A stretch of DNA of 14,791 nucleotides from DASYAN01 sp036501345 (GTDB taxonomy: Bacteria; Chloroflexota; Ktedonobacteria; Ktedonobacterales; Ktedonobacteraceae). Of this stretch, positions 13,861-14,791 are shown in pieces; within the stretch, counting starts at the first letter, position 1, and each line of letters begins with the position of its first letter. The stretch is taken from NCBI GenBank assembly GCA_036501345.1, contig DASYAN010000272.1:1-14791 (forward strand). The letters run 5' to 3'. The notes under the pieces were generated by a model, which did not search any database, was not told where the DNA came from, and was given only the letters and a program-made list of their open reading frames with translations. The position numbers and the translations under genes were made by a program.

Positions 13861-14791
13861 TTATGGTAGAATCAGGTGCAGGTCGCCAAATTCGTGCCAC
13901 AGATATCCCTCTTTCAACGCTTCAGCATAGGTCATCTTCAGATGCTCTCGTCCAGCCAGCGCCTCAAGCATGAAGAGATGAGATGCGTGGGGCTCGTGCA
14001 ACCCGGTGAGTAGCGCATTCACTGCTCGGATACCCCGCTCTGGCGTCACAACAACACGGGTCCAGCCTTCTCCCGCATGGGTTGTGCCATCTGTGTCGGT
14101 CACCGTTTCCAGGGCGCGTATCACCGTCGTTCCAACAGCTATCACGCGTTTGCCTACCAATCGTGTCGCATTGACCAGACGAGCCGTCTCTGCCGAAACG
14201 CAATAGTGCTCCTCGTAGGGAGGCTCATACTCTTCAAGGCTGGCAACACCTGTGTGCAGAATCAGAGGTGCAATCTGTATGCCATGTGCAACCAGTCGTG
14301 TGATCAACCCTGAGGTGAAGGCACGCCCCGCTGATGGCATCTCCGCACTCCCCTTCTCTGTGGCATAGACCGACTGATAATACTCTATCGGCCACTGTTC
14401 ATGCACGTACTTATATCGAATCGGAAATCCACAGCGTGCTAGGTACACTTGGAGCGACTCTGGCAGAGAAAGCGTGGCAATCCAGAGTCTGTGCTGCTCT
14501 GTCGTAGATGTACGACGATCATCGAGGCGGGGAGCCAGCAGCGTCGCATTGCCCCCAGCAGACAGACTCAAGATCTCTCCAGCAGTAACATCATAGAACG
14601 GGGCGGTAGCTTTCTCCTGTGGGATGCGCACCTCGACAACCCACAAATCCGCAGGCAGATGGGTTGAGAGGTGCAGTTCAAGTGGCATACCATCCGCCCG
14701 CGTCACATGTAATGCTGCATTCATCGTCCCACTGGTATTAATCACCAGCAGATCGCCAGCCTCCAGAAAGTCGCCAATCTGGCGAAACTGT
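13861..14791 (-). CDS. QueA-like S-adenosylmethionine:tRNA ribosyltransferase-isomerase homologue (5' end cut)
   Basis: The frame runs off the right window edge. The visible part is about 309 aa, against about 345 for QueA, so only a short N-terminal piece is missing. A GTG at 14745 is an internal Val of GDLLVINTSGT, which corresponds to the conserved GDLLV-NNTRV of QueA. Further matches are EYYQSVYATEKGSAEMPSAG (QueA YQTVYS...GAVAAPTAG), LHTGVASLE (LHVGAGTF), RVIAVGTTVIRALET (RVIAVGTTSVRSLES), a block resembling the VDALVTNFHLPESTL region, and a GD near the C-terminus. QueA transfers the ribosyl part of SAM to preQ1-tRNA in queuosine synthesis. Several signature positions differ (TAGLHF reads SAGRAFT, NDTRV reads NTSGT), so this may be a divergent paralogue with another substrate. 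No other queuosine gene is visible. Confidence 0.85.
   Translation of the reverse strand, partial: QFRQIGDFLEAGDLLVINTSGTMNAALHVTRADGMPLELHLSTHLPADLWVVEVRIPQEKATAPFYDVTAGEILSLSAGGNATLLAPRLDDRRTSTTEQHRLWIATLSLPESLQVYLARCGFPIRYKYVHEQWPIEYYQSVYATEKGSAEMPSAGRAFTSGLITRLVAHGIQIAPLILHTGVASLEEYEPPYEEHYCVSAETARLVNATRLVGKRVIAVGTTVIRALETVTDTDGTTHAGEGWTRVVVTPERGIRAVNALLTGLHEPHASHLFMLEALAGREHLKMTYAEALKEGYLWHEFGDLHLILP

Noticed and set aside
13592..13900. 102-codon minus-strand open frame between the QueA-like and NACHT genes
   Set aside because: It overlaps the end of the QueA-like gene, spans a promoter, a palindrome and a terminator, and shows no domain-like pattern. Probably a chance frame through a noncoding region.
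13836..13976. Plus-strand 46-codon frame starting ATGGTGACG after AGAGGAGG
   Set aside because: The ribosome site is only 2 nt from the ATG and most of the frame lies over the QueA-like gene end. I cannot support it as a gene.

Overview
The window looks like a piece of a Chloroflexota genome, most likely a Ktedonobacteria-type filamentous soil bacterium. That placement is an inference from style: Ser/Thr kinase-WD40 fusions, a very large NACHT-HEAT protein, an IS607-type insertion sequence and a moderate GC content together. No rRNA or other decisive marker is present. Every protein gene I accept lies on the minus strand, so transcription runs from high to low coordinates.

Right end (13861-14791): a QueA-like protein whose N-terminus is cut by the window edge. 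Next comes an intergenic region of about 400 bp (13461-13860). It holds a consensus-like promoter, a perfect 9-bp inverted repeat, a short intrinsic terminator and a second hairpin. Together these could produce a small structured RNA of about 130 nt, or mark a dispersed repeat.

Centre (3981-13460): a tight three-gene cassette. A 1699-aa membrane-anchored NACHT NTPase with a long HEAT-like region and a C-terminal coiled coil is followed 23 bp later by a soluble, apparently active non-RD Ser/Thr kinase with a C-terminal seven-bladed WD40 propeller. After 58 bp comes a kinase-like protein with a transmembrane helix and a second seven-bladed propeller. That second kinase domain has lost nearly every ATP/Mg-binding residue (P-loop glycines, VAIK Lys, alpha-C Glu, DFG Asp) and is best called a pseudokinase. 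NACHT, kinase and beta-propeller in one operon resembles the STAND-NTPase conflict and signalling systems known from multicellular bacteria. This exact combination of membrane NACHT-HEAT, active kinase-WD40 and membrane pseudokinase-WD40 is the best candidate here for an undescribed system.

IS607-type element (about 2052-3971): a serine recombinase TnpA with a MerR-like HTH, overlapping a TnpB RNA-guided nuclease by 29 bp. TnpB has the rearranged RuvC-II site (canonical Glu replaced by Gly, alternative Glu before the zinc finger). The element sits between two copies of an 8-bp sequence (CAGAGGAG on the minus strand). Joining the flanks at that sequence would rebuild an uninterrupted junction: pseudokinase stop, a 16-nt gap containing a good Shine-Dalgarno, then a GTG start for the next gene.

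Left end (1-2036): a membrane-anchored clan GH-A-like glycoside hydrolase with a 19-residue tandem duplication, followed 33 bp later by a family-2 glycosyltransferase cut by the window edge. If the reconstructed junction is right, these carbohydrate genes were originally the distal genes of the NACHT/kinase operon, which would link that signalling cassette to cell-surface polysaccharide metabolism.
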